DNA of 64,000 bases, taken from Adiantum capillus-veneris. Its lineage: Eukaryota; Streptophyta; Polypodiopsida; Polypodiales; Pteridaceae. Shown piece by piece: positions 11,848-21,653 of the stretch. Position 1 is the stretch's first letter; every line of letters begins with the position of its first letter. A program made the position numbers and the translations under genes. A model generated the notes under the pieces. The model made no database searches. It was not told where the DNA came from and saw nothing but the letters and a program-made list of their open reading frames with translations. Location of the stretch: contig CM043954.1 of assembly GCA_014529385.2 (NCBI GenBank), forward strand, positions 93,607,247 through 93,671,246, read 5' to 3'.

Positions 11848-11875
11848 GATTAGAAGGGGTGATGGCCTTCTAATC
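11848..11875 (+). other. Conserved stem-loop, unit 4 copy
   Basis: Perfect 10-bp stem GATTAGAAGG with CCTTCTAATC around loop GGTGATGG, the best-paired of the four copies. The context CACTTG upstream is the same as in units 1 and 2. Confidence 0.75.
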
Positions 11876-12326
11876 AAAATGATACTCTTTTACTAAAAAA
11901 CTTTGGGATTAAAAAAAAAAACGTTTTTACAAAAATACTATGGACTAAGCTTGTAAGTTAGAAAAAAGTCTGTAAGACGGACATGGATAACAAATGGTAT
12001 AGTCCATTGATACCTGTAAAACACATCCAAGGCTAACATATTTGTTGTCTTGTTTGGATGGATGCACGTAAGGACTCTATCTTATCTTGGAAGGTTATTT
12101 TTGGCTATATCGAGCTGTCCAACACTGGATTACACATTTACCTACTGCTTGGGAAGTTCTTTTGTTAAATTGTATACTGGAATGATGCTTCATTCTTACA
12201 ATCATTGTACAAAATAATTCTAAGACTGAATTGTTTTATACTTATCATTTCCTTTGTTCTAAAGCCAGTTGTCTTTTGAATGTAAAAAGTTCAATTATGT
12301 CTTATTATCTATGATAGAACAACTAT

Positions 12327-12333
12327 ACACACA

Positions 12334-12397
<64 letters not shown>
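12327..12397 (+). repeat. (AC)n closing unit 4
   Basis: AC run of about 35 repeats with an early CTC interruption, again placed directly after the shared unit tail. Confidence 0.95.
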
Positions 12398-12398
<1 letters not shown>

Positions 12399-13110
12399 GC
12401 AACATTCTACTAACAAGATTTGAAGCGTTGAAGCTAGCTACTTCCGTGGATAAACATCCTTATGGATAATGGTATGATGGATGCTATGTGGTTTTTATGA
12501 GATAATACCTTTTGATTACTTATGTCTTTTTTGTTCCTTGCTTTGTATAATACCTTGGGTTTTTTTTGAGATAATACCTTCTTGCTTCTTGATTACTTAT
12601 AGTTTTTTTTTCCTTGCTTTGTATAATACCTTCGGGTTTGGTGTGCCTTATTGGTTCTTTTCGATGGATTTCAATCCTCTATAAAAGTGCTCTAGTGGGC
12701 TGAATTTTCCTGTGCAATATTTTGGGGGTAGCTTCTCTCCATGGAATTTAACTCTTTCTAGATTTTCTCACTATTGTGGAATCTTGCCCTTCGATTTCTT
12801 TTGTGGCCCCTTGGGAAATTGAGAAGGCTTATATTACTTCCCATAAAATTTGGCTCCATATGTTGATGAACCCTAAGCTTGGGCTGAGTTACAACTTATG
12901 GTTGTCTTCTCCGTGATGAAAAGACGTCCATGGAGATGCTTTCTTTGTTGGGTTTCTCCTTATGCTTAACCTCTTTGGTTGTTTTTCTAATTAATTATGG
13001 AGTTTCTTAACCTGAGTGGGATCCCTCCCTTAAAATTATTGGGCCACTTGGCCATCTTTGGATAGTGAAGAGGCATTAAATGCCTCATGCCTCACCTTGG
13101 GGCCTTACAT

Positions 13111-13115
<5 letters not shown>
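12398..13115. other. Intergenic, no gene seen; 69-bp tandem duplication
   Basis: GAGATAATACCTT..GATTACTTATrkTTTTTTT..TTCCTTGCTTTGTATAATACCTT is present twice with a period of about 69 bp (starts 12499 and 12568, ending near 12640). A 7-bp palindrome AGGCATT-A-AATGCCT lies at 13071-13085. Nothing coding is recognisable. Confidence 0.6.

Positions 13116-13183
<68 letters not shown>
13116..13183 (+). repeat. (CT)n microsatellite
   Basis: About 34 uninterrupted CT repeats. ORFs that read Ser-Leu through it are artefacts of the repeat. Confidence 0.95.
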
Positions 13184-13186
<3 letters not shown>

Positions 13187-13663
13187 TTTCACCGCAGTGT
13201 CGTTTCTTGGGAGATGCTCTCCTCTCATCCCTCTGGATGCTTGTCACATAGCTCTCTCCATCTCAATACCTGATGGGCCCTCCACCTTGTGTGTGAGTAT
13301 TGCATGGTACTATTTTCTTTTAGTATTGCTTCGTGCTTTGAGTAGTTCTTACCATGAAGGGTTGGGCATCCTCTCTCTTGCTCTAGATTACATACGCTTG
13401 AAAGCTCATCTTTCCTATGGAATGAGGCACCAAGTTTTTTTCCTCCCCATGAAGGATATTGTGAGATCTGCTGGGTATAATTGATGCTTTATGCATTTTC
13501 TCTCTTGCTCTTGAAGTGTCTATCACACACATGAAGGTATCTTGGTCCTATTATAATTTGGTTTCAAATCTATGCTCAAGCTTGAGGTTTATAAAAACAT
13601 GATCTTGTCTAACAAGTACTACTTTAGTTCCTTAATTTTCTCTCTATTTACTACTAGCTGTGA

Positions 13664-13785
13664 CCGTAGCTAGACATGCTAATGCTATGCATGCTGAGGT
13701 GGTGGATGCCAACACGTACAAGATCCCTATCACTATTTAAGGTGAGGGATCTTTGTTCCTCAGCCTTTGGGTTTTGTGTTAATCT

Positions 13786-13827
<42 letters not shown>

Positions 13828-13866
13828 GAGGAGGGGGAGGAGGAAGAAGAAGACGATGAAGAAAGC
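13664..13866 (+). promoter_or_regulatory. Fifth copy of the TATA/GGTGAGGG promoter core, then (GA)n
   Basis: TATTTAA at 13734-13740 is followed by GGTGAGGGATC..TTCCTCAGCCTTTGGG, resembling the promoter core of the Penelope-like units. A pure (GA)n tract runs 13788-13824 and passes into GGA/GAA-rich DNA to about 13866. No stem-loop copy or closing (AC)n follows, so this is at most a fragment of the family. Confidence 0.4.
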
Positions 13867-15596
13867 TTTAATGTTTTTTTCCTATTGATTTTTGAGATAT
13901 TGGGCTTTACTTTTCTCCAATCCACATGGAGATTGTATAAGAGGCTTCTTCATCATAGGTTTTTACCTAAAAGTTGATTAGCTAGATTTATTTGATTTAT
14001 AGTTCTATTTTTCTTGGATGCTCCTTGCTTAGGCAGAAATTTGTAACGTTCTTCTTTGCTACATTTTTCAAAAAAGTGATGCAAAGCGGTTTGGTTTTGA
14101 AACTAGCATTTCACTTGGTGCATAAAATTTTTTATACCCGTTTGTGGATTGTGAAGCCTATTTACTATGGTAGCATTATTGTTGGATTGGTTATGTCAAT
14201 AGAACTCTAAATTTAATTATACCTCTAGGACTGGATAAGGGAACCTATTCACCTTTTTTTTTGAAAAGTTTCTCTGTTGGGGAAGGATCTCTTTTAAAAA
14301 AAGTTTCTATCTTCCTAGCTGTCTTGTGTTTTGGTTTGTGACATTTTCCTTATACTGGCTACCCTCATGAATCTTTGGACAATGATCTTTTTGATATGCG
14401 TTACTGGTTAAAATCAATGCTAGGACATTGGGATGAATGGCATCTTCCATACTCAATGGTTTCCTGCACTAAACCTTTATGAATCTTTTGTCTGAATGAT
14501 CTCGTGATGATGGTCTAAAAGCTAACATATTTACCTTTAATTGATATGGGCTGGCATTGTTTTGATTGCTTTTGGGTAGCGACAGCATGATATGACAATT
14601 GTAGAAGTTACCTATTTTGAAAAGTCTGGAAGTTTTTTGTAAAGAAAAATCTTTGCATTGTTTTCACTGTTTAGTTTTGCCCATCAAAAGGCTTTAGATT
14701 TTTTCAAAGTAAAACATGGCTAGGGAATAAAATCTGATAGTATGATCTTATTGATTTTCTCATGAAAGGACTTGAAATTCTAAAATTCCTATATAAATGC
14801 ACTAATTGCTTTATAATTTGGGAACTATGGTCTTCTTGAGATCTTTTTTGCATATGGAAAAGAAATAGCTAATCCTATCATCTAACCTTGGCTTGTAGAT
14901 AGTAAAGTTGTTATTTATTGCACAAAACTGCTCCATGGTTTCACTAACTTCTTATATTTTGAAATCTTTTCAAGCCTAAAGGCATTAGAACTTACTTCTG
15001 GTTCATACTTGGATATATATAAAAAATGGACTCCATGATTGATTTTGTTTTTGACCCCGAAAAAATGTTGGTCTTTACTAGTTCTAGACTTGTGATGTGT
15101 GCCTTCCTGACATGGAACAATAGCTTGATGGGATGGAGCTATGTTTGAGTTTTGAATCTGATAACAATGAATGACCACTTGACATGTTTATTCCCATGGA
15201 TTATTTGAGTTACCAATACTGATATATGGTGTTCTTGATGAGTCTTTACTACCTTAGTATTGGATTGTTGAACCCTTAATCTAATGCTACTAACTTGGGG
15301 ATCGTTTGTCCATTTGATAGGAGTACACTAGACTTTGTGACCTAAATGAGCACCCCAATTTGAAAGAAGACTAAAATGTGCTCAGCTAGTTATTTATCTT
15401 ATTTATTCCTTGAAGATATGATAGATCTCTTGGAACCCTAACTTGACTTAACCTCTTTGAGGTAACTGACCTACCTAATTGTTCTTTCTTAAGATTTGGT
15501 GAATCTCTTTCTATACTTGGCTCCTCCTAACTTAAAATTGGGTTTTCTACTCTTCTCCAATCGATCCAGCACCCATGGGAGGTGTTTCTAGAAGGC
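13867..15596. other. Intergenic, no feature seen
   Basis: A/T-rich DNA with many stops in all frames. ORFs at 13992-14210 (plus) and 14915-15178 (minus) have no recognisable domain. I see no repeat or RNA gene. Confidence 0.5.
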
Positions 15597-15950
15597 ACAC
15601 AGGACATCAACTAGAACATAGAGACCAAAGCCCCCTCCAAGAACATCATTATGGGGATGTACAAGTGGCTGATGTTCCTCCCATCACACTACATCCAAAC
15701 TTTTGAGGAGGCCTTCATGATGGGGTTTTTCAAGATGGATTCTACCATCTTCAACCTGCACACCAAAGATCTGTAGGCCAAGCATGCCACTTATCAGAGA
15801 ACATTGTTGAAAAACCTGTCCAGAGCTTTTTCCATCAAAGACAACATTGCCAGAGCTGCAAATTTCAACAAGATCACAAAGACACTAGAAAAAATGCAAT
15901 TTGACTATTCAAGAGCAGCATATACTTACACAAGGACATGCAACGACTAG
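15597..15950 (+). pseudogene. Unidentified retroelement 3' coding fragment
   Basis: One frame from about 15628 reads KAPSKNIIMGMYKWLMFLP, then a helical stretch, one internal TAG, and a tail ending AAYTYTRTCND before a stop at about 15950. The next ten bases, GAAGGGGGAG, look like a polypurine tract followed by TG, so this is probably the last ORF of an LTR retroelement. I do not recognise the protein; base composition and codon pattern look more coding than the flanks. Confidence 0.4.
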
Positions 15951-15960
15951 GAAGGGGGAG

Positions 15961-16443
15961 TGTTTGGCCGATGCAATTGACGAGCCCCACTTATTCGACC
16001 ATCCCTTGTTGAAGCCCAAATTTTCACGTAATTCATCGTATTTTTATTGAAAAGCCTTGTAAAGAGTCCATGTAATTTTGCGCCGAATGCTAAATACTCT
16101 AAATTGTACTATTTTGTCATGAGCGCGAGTCCATCATAGGCCATTTAAAAACCCTTATTTTGAACACACTCATTGTAACATTATCTTGAGTTTTGAAGAG
16201 CTTTGTATGTATAACTGCAAGCGGCTACTAAACTACAATGTGTAACTCAGTTTTCTCATGATATGGTAATCTAAATTTGATTCCAAAAAGTGCAATGTGT
16301 TACTTGTCTCTTGCTCTTTCACTTAATTATAATCATTTTCATTTTTGTAATGGTTTGTAACCACACATCTGTGAGCCTTATCTAGAGACTTGAGTGCTTA
16401 AATGACTATTTTTTGACCTTTTGACGATAGGAGAGTGTTAACA
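15961..16443 (+). mobile_element. Candidate 3' LTR
   Basis: Begins TGTTTGGCCG directly after the purine run GAAGGGGGAG (15951-15960) and may end at GTGTTAACA (16443), giving TG..CA ends. A TATA-like ATTTAAAA lies near 16144. No second copy is in the window, so the right boundary is a guess. Confidence 0.35.
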
Positions 16444-16849
16444 GACCTTAGAGTGACCTATCTGGATTGTTCTGCTGCAAATTTTTTGACCTGGACCATG
16501 ATGAATCATCGGGATTCTGGAACCTTTTTGAATGACCACCAAACATTGTAGATTAGTTCTCTTAGACCTAACATAGCTTCCCTTAAAAGTTTTGTGGAAA
16601 TCCAAGTTTGTTTAGTCGACGAAATGGCACGATGACCTAGAGAGGCAAGGTAGGACATAGACAGATTTTTAGATCAGATGGTTTGCTTGTTGTGTTGATA
16701 TGATTGCTTACTAGGCTCACTTCTTGAGGTTGACACCCTCAAAGAGTCTTTGTGCCCCATTTGAGTCACTTCCTTGAGTATTGACATTATGTCGGTGTTA
16801 GATACCTATGCTACAGATGTCCATCACAGTGAACTGCTAATAGGCTTCA
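16444..16849. other. Intergenic, no feature seen
   Basis: No ORF, repeat or LTR match to the copia downstream could be recognised here. Confidence 0.4.
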
Positions 16850-18774
16850 TTCCGTGCAACACCCCACAAAAAGTAATTCCAAGATTACACCAAAGGTAAT
16901 TTTGGGTATGTATAATTGGGAGATAATAAATCTTGTGAAATTATTGGCAAGGATGTAGTTTTTGTTAAAACTAAAAATAAAAATGAATGGAAGCTTAAAG
17001 ATCTTAGGAATGTTCCCTCTCTTTGTGGAAAATCTCTACACGTCAATTAGATGATGAAGACCATAGTGTTGCATTAATATACAAACGATGGAAGGTCTTG
17101 AAAGGATTTTTGGTGATTGCAAAGGGCGAGAAGGTGGGTACACTCTACTTGTGTACGGCTAGTGCATAATATTTCATTCATGCAACATCTAGGCAAGTTG
17201 ATGGTGCAATATGGCACTATCGGCTTGGACATGTGAGTGTTAAAGGAATGCAAATCCTTCAACAAAAGAAACTTCTACCAGGTTTGAAGGAAGTAGACTT
17301 GGAGTTCTGTAAGGACTTTGCTTTTGGTAAGCAAAGGAGGGTAAAATTTCTTAAATTAGGAAATGAAAGAAAAAGAGAAAATCTTGAATTGGTCCATTCT
17401 AATGTATGAGATTCTACTAGTACACCATCTCTTGGTGGCTCATTGTATTATGTGACATTTATAGATGATGCAATAGGAAGACATGGGTTTATCCCAATGA
17501 AAAATAAAGCCAATGTGTTTTGTATATTTCAAAGGTGGAAAGCCTGTGTGGAAAATGAAAAAGGTACTAAGTTGAAATGCTTTTGATCCGACAATGGAGG
17601 AGAGTATTGTAGCAAAGCATTTGGAGGCTTTTGTGCTAACAATGGCATTCAAAGGTAGAAGAAAACACCAAGGACACCTCAACAAAATGGAGTTTCAAAA
17701 AGGATGAACATGACAATCATGGAGCGTGGAATAAGCATGATTCTATATGTAGATTTGCCACTTGAGATTTGGGCAGAAGCGGTAAGTACATTCATCTATA
17801 TGATAAATCGATCACCCTCAATGACATTGGATGGAGGAATTTTAGAAGAGACATGGATAAGTAAAAAGGCAAACTATGCATTTCTCAAAGTATTTGGATG
17901 TGAGGTCTTCATGCACGTAGTCAGAAGTCTAAGGTCTAAGTTAGATACAAAGTCCAAGAAATGTTTGTCCATTAGCTATGGAGAAGTAGACTTTGGGTAT
18001 CGCCTATGGAATCCTAAAGATTATAAAATTTTTACGAGTAGAGATGTTATATTCAATGAACATAATATGTAAAAAGATTACTTGAAAAGAAAAGAAAAAT
18101 ACATGTGATGAGTACATGTAGCTCGAGGACAATGAAGACTTAGAGTGCAAGTGGTGAAACTTGCAAACAATGCCAATAAGATGAGGAACCTCAACCTATA
18201 CCCCAAAGATCTACAAGAAATCAATAGAACTCTAGAGAGATTCATTCTTTCCTTCAACCATGTCTTGGTCAAAGATTTTGGAGAGCCAGAGTCATATGAA
18301 GAAGCTATGCAACATGAATCCAAAGAGGAGTGGATGAAGAGCAAGCAAGTAGAAATGGACTCATTGCATCGGAAATCAAACTTGAGAATTGGTTGATTTT
18401 TCCTAAAGATAACGAGCACTACAAAAGAAATGGGTATATAAGTTGAAGAAGGAAGAAGGTAGAAAAAAGAGATATAAGTCTAGGCTTATATCCAAAGTCA
18501 TTTGAAGAAGCTATGCAACATGAATCCAAAGAGGAGTGGATGAAGAGCTAGCAAGTAGAAATGGACTCTTTGCATCGGAAATCAAACTTGAGAATTGGTT
18601 GATTTTTCCTAAAGATAACGAGCACTACAAAATAAATGGGTATATAAGTTGAAGAAGGAAGAAGGTAGAAAAAAGAGATATAAGTCTAGGCTTGTAAATA
18701 AAGGTGTTGATTCTAATGAGATATTTTCTCATGTTATAAAAATGAATTCCGTTAGACATGTTTTAACAATAGTT
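16850..18774 (+). pseudogene. Copia 1, 5' part: protease end, integrase, RT start
   Basis: The reading starts in the Ty1/copia protease-integrase linker (GDNKSCEIIGKDVV near 16920, then LKDLRNVPSLCGK). It passes the integrase N-terminal region (LGHVSVKGMQIL near 17230), the core (YYVTFIDDA, SDNGGEYCSKAF near 17590) and VFGCEVFMHV, then the RT entry (EEAMQHESKEEWMKS, KWVYKLKKEEG). The catalytic glutamate position of the integrase reads NGVSKRMN, with Lys in place of Glu. Several stops interrupt it. Gag and the 5' LTR are missing, so the element is truncated on the left. It continues at 20046 and again at about 36160. Confidence 0.85.
18292..18692 (+). repeat. 206-bp tandem duplication within copia 1 RT
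   Basis: GAAGAAGCTATGCAACATG starts at 18298 and again at 18504. Both copies run to AAGAGATATAAGTCTAGGCTT with only a few differences, so the duplication is younger than the decay of the element. It repeats the RT entry segment EEAMQHESKEEW..KWVYKLKK. Confidence 0.9.
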
Positions 18775-20045
18775 TGGTAACCTAACATGACATAAAAGCG
18801 TCCTTTCAAGGTTTTGAAAAAAAATCAAATACTCCTATCATATGTATGTATTTGTGGACATCTTTAATTTAGCTCAAAGCTAACACCACACTTTATGTGG
18901 GAAAAATAAGAAACACGCACAACTCTTGATAGTATGGGCATGAAGAGCTCTCAAAGCCAAAAGAGTGCTCAATTTGACAAAAAACAACATATTTTCTAGA
19001 TGGACCCTATTCTAAACAAGGTAAAAAAATCTCTAGACAATGAGGGTCTATTTTTTCTATAAACATCAATGAGTTATTGGCCAAATTCTATGGTTGTTGT
19101 AGGCTCAAATTTTTTCTTTTGAACATAGGACTAAGTACAAAAAAGGTGCATTTTTTGCATTCTGTTGATCTATCATCGATGTTTCTATGTGTACATCCAC
19201 CATTATCTTTATAAAGGCTTCCAATTTACACAATTTGGTTTTTTACTTTTATATTCAGTCATAAAAAGCATTAAAAAATGTCTTCCTAAGACAATTTGGA
19301 ACACAGCTATGAAGTACAAAAACTGCACATATTTAAAAACTGGCTTCCACAATGTGGCCTTCTATATGGCATATAAACCTAACAAGTTGGGCACCAAATT
19401 GAAATTGCACACTTATATTTGGAGCTAACCTTGAAGTGTACCACGTTTGTAATTTGAAGACAATATTAACTCAAAATGAGTGCGATTCTGGTAAGATGGA
19501 AAATCACTTCCACCTTTGTGTTGTTTTCTATTTAGGGTATTAGATGCCCCAAAACTCAAGGAAGAAGAGTTACATAGTGAGAACTCACTCAAAATTGCCT
19601 TTTGATTACAAAGACACTTTCAAAATATTCATCAAAATGTGACTCATTTTAATAGTAGATTAGCACATAGATTTTTTTTTGTAAATGGATTGTAGCTTCC
19701 AATACATAAGCTTTCCATTTTATAGAAGCACAAGAACAGCTTTAGAACTATCTATGCTAGCTATGTATCACTTTAGAGGTCACTGAGATGTGCCTAGGGA
19801 AATCTAATGCCAATTTCATGAAAATTGGTCAAAAATAGCACACGTTTTCTTACTCAAGTTGGGTTTAAAAAGGTTATTCAAACCCAACTCTAAAGGTGGA
19901 ATCAATAGCCCCAAAAAATCCCAAGTTTTCTTCAAGTCATAAGCTACCTTTGTGGATATAGAGCACTTTAAGACCTCCTTGGCATCTCAAGCAATAATTC
20001 TAGGAAGTTGCTGAGCTAAGAGGACATAAAAGTGTCATGTTACCA
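18775..20045. mobile_element. 1.27-kb insertion splitting copia 1 RT
   Basis: The RT reading stops at SVRHVLTIV (18774) and resumes with the expected next segment (ALI.., then QPKGYTQKGK) after 20046. The intervening 1271 bp start TGGTAAC and end GTTACCA, a 7-bp terminal inverted repeat, and ACATGACA (start) and TGTCAT (end) extend it imperfectly. No transposase is visible; an 87-codon ORF at 19165-19428 has no known domain. No clean target duplication is seen. It is most likely a non-autonomous DNA element, but the family is unknown. Confidence 0.55.
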
Positions 20046-21177
20046 ATCTAGCGTTAATTAAGCTTTGTGGCTGCTCAAAACTTGAATCTTGAGAAAATGG
20101 ATGTCAACATGATGTTTCCTCATGGCAATGATTTACATGCTTCAACCAAAGGGGTATACACAAAAGGGTAAAGAGAAAAAGGCATGCATATTGAGAAAGA
20201 GCTTGTATGGTCTAAAGAAAACATCAAGACAATGGTACCTAAAATTAGACCGATGGATGCTAGATCATGGATTCAAACGATGCAACTCAGATCATTGTGT
20301 ATACATGCAAAATTTCGGAGATGGGAAATATATAATGCTAGTGTTGTATGTTGATGACATGTTAATTTCAAGTGCTAACATGCAGGATATAAGAGAGCTA
20401 AAGAAATAGTTGTCTAAATCTTTTTCAATGAAAGATACATGTGATGCAAAACATTTACTTGTTATGAAAATTTCAAGGGATAGGTTGAAGAAGATAGTGA
20501 CACTATCTCAAGAGGATTACATCAAGAAGGTAATATAAAGGTTTGCAATGCAAAATGCAAAACCAATTTCTACACCTTTGGCAAATTACTTTAATCTAAA
20601 CAAGGATATGTGTCCAAAGACACAAGAGGAGATAGTTTATATGTCTAAAGTTGCATATTGCGTAGCAATAGTTTCTTTAATGTATGCTATGGTCTGGACA
20701 AAACTAGATATTGCACAATGCAGTGGAAGTTTTGAGTACGCTCATGGAGAATCTAGATAAAGAACATTGGCGAGCTGTGAAATAGATACTTAGGTATCTA
20801 AAAGGGATAATCACAAGTGCTTACTGTTTTGGAGGCATTGACATTTTGTTGCAAGGATATGCTGATGCAGATATGGCACAGATACTACCACTAGCTACGT
20901 TTTCACCCTTGGAAGTACAACAGTAAGTTGGGCTTCAAAGTTGCAAAAAGTGGTCCCATTATCTACCATGGAAGTAGAATATGTAGCTCTTACAAAGGCT
21001 ACCAAAGAGATTTTTTGGCTTCACAGATTTCTTAAGGAGCTTGGATATAAGCAAGGCAATTATGTTTGATACAGTGACAACTAGAGTGCCATTCACCTTG
21101 TAAAGAATTCAACCTTTCACTGAAGGACAAAGCATATATGGAATTGGAGATGATCTCTTTTAGATAGCTGATTCCAA
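20046..21177 (+). pseudogene. Copia 1, middle part: RT core and RNase H
   Basis: Ty1/copia RT with LRKSLYGLKKTSRQWYLK (about 20190), catalytic YVDDM near 20347, DYIKKVI and TPLANYFNLNKD, followed by RNase H with VEYVALTKATKEIFWL near 20970 and SAIHLVKNS near 21090. Several stops and at least one frameshift are present. The reading ends just before the gypsy LTR at 21178, and the last residues of the RNase H domain reappear at 36201 on the other side of the nested insertion. Confidence 0.85.
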
Positions 21178-21636
21178 TGTTAGAAGTTTACAGCTACTGA
21201 TGATGTATTAGTTCAAACAGTAGACTGGACAAGGGAATAGAAACGGAACTGGAATACATCTACTGGAATGAGAACTAGACTGAAGTAATGAGAATGATAT
21301 TCAAATTCAGTTTCAGATTCAGAGAGAATGAGTACAAAGTATGTACGACTAGAATATACTCTATGGCTGTAATTGGGATTATAGATGAAAGATTACAATG
21401 AAGATGATGTAGCTCAAGAACAACTTAGGATTATGGATCAAAATCTTAACAGAGGTACAACCGACAAATGACTCACTTCATGCCCATAACTTATGCCAAC
21501 CCGATTACAATGTAATGGGTCCTATTTATATGCTTTGGGAATTACTATGGTAACTGCCGTAGTAATTACTGACTGCTCTACTGTGTGTCACTCAGGAGCC
21601 GGTTCCCACACAGTAAGACTGTCTCTGCCACCTACA
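21178..21636 (-). mobile_element. 3' LTR of the Athila/Tat-like gypsy
   Basis: In plus orientation it runs TGTTAGAAGTTTACAG to GCCACCTACA, with 2-bp inverted ends TG..CA. It is followed by TCCTTCCCTCCTTTCTT (21637-21653), which on the minus strand is a polypurine tract just upstream of the LTR. No matching 5' LTR is found beyond gag at 36155, where copia 1 sequence resumes almost at once. LTR ends are inferred without a partner copy. Confidence 0.55.
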
Positions 21637-21653
21637 TCCTTCCCTCCTTTCTT

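Larger units (their letters stand above)
10354..12326 (+). repeat. Unit 4 of the array (diverged, no RT)
   Basis: The start differs from units 2 and 3, but the order of landmarks is kept: TATTTAAA plus GAGGTGAGGGTGC at 10615, stem-loop at 11848, GGACATGGATAACAA near 11980, GGACTCTATC near 12070, CTAAAGCCAGTTGTCTTTTGAA near 12253, then (AC)n. ORFs of 60-79 codons occur but none shows a recognisable domain. I read this as a diverged subfamily of the same pseudo-LTR module. Confidence 0.55.

Noticed and set aside
1890..12000. Hammerhead ribozyme in the Penelope-like units
   Set aside because: Penelope elements can carry hammerheads, but I found no CTGATGA..GAAA core with matching stems in any unit on either strand.
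12269..12469. ORF with a long Thr-His run
   Set aside because: It simply reads through the (AC)n microsatellite.
13058..13484. Ser-Leu repeat ORFs over (CT)n
   Set aside because: Artefact of translating a dinucleotide repeat; no flanking domain.
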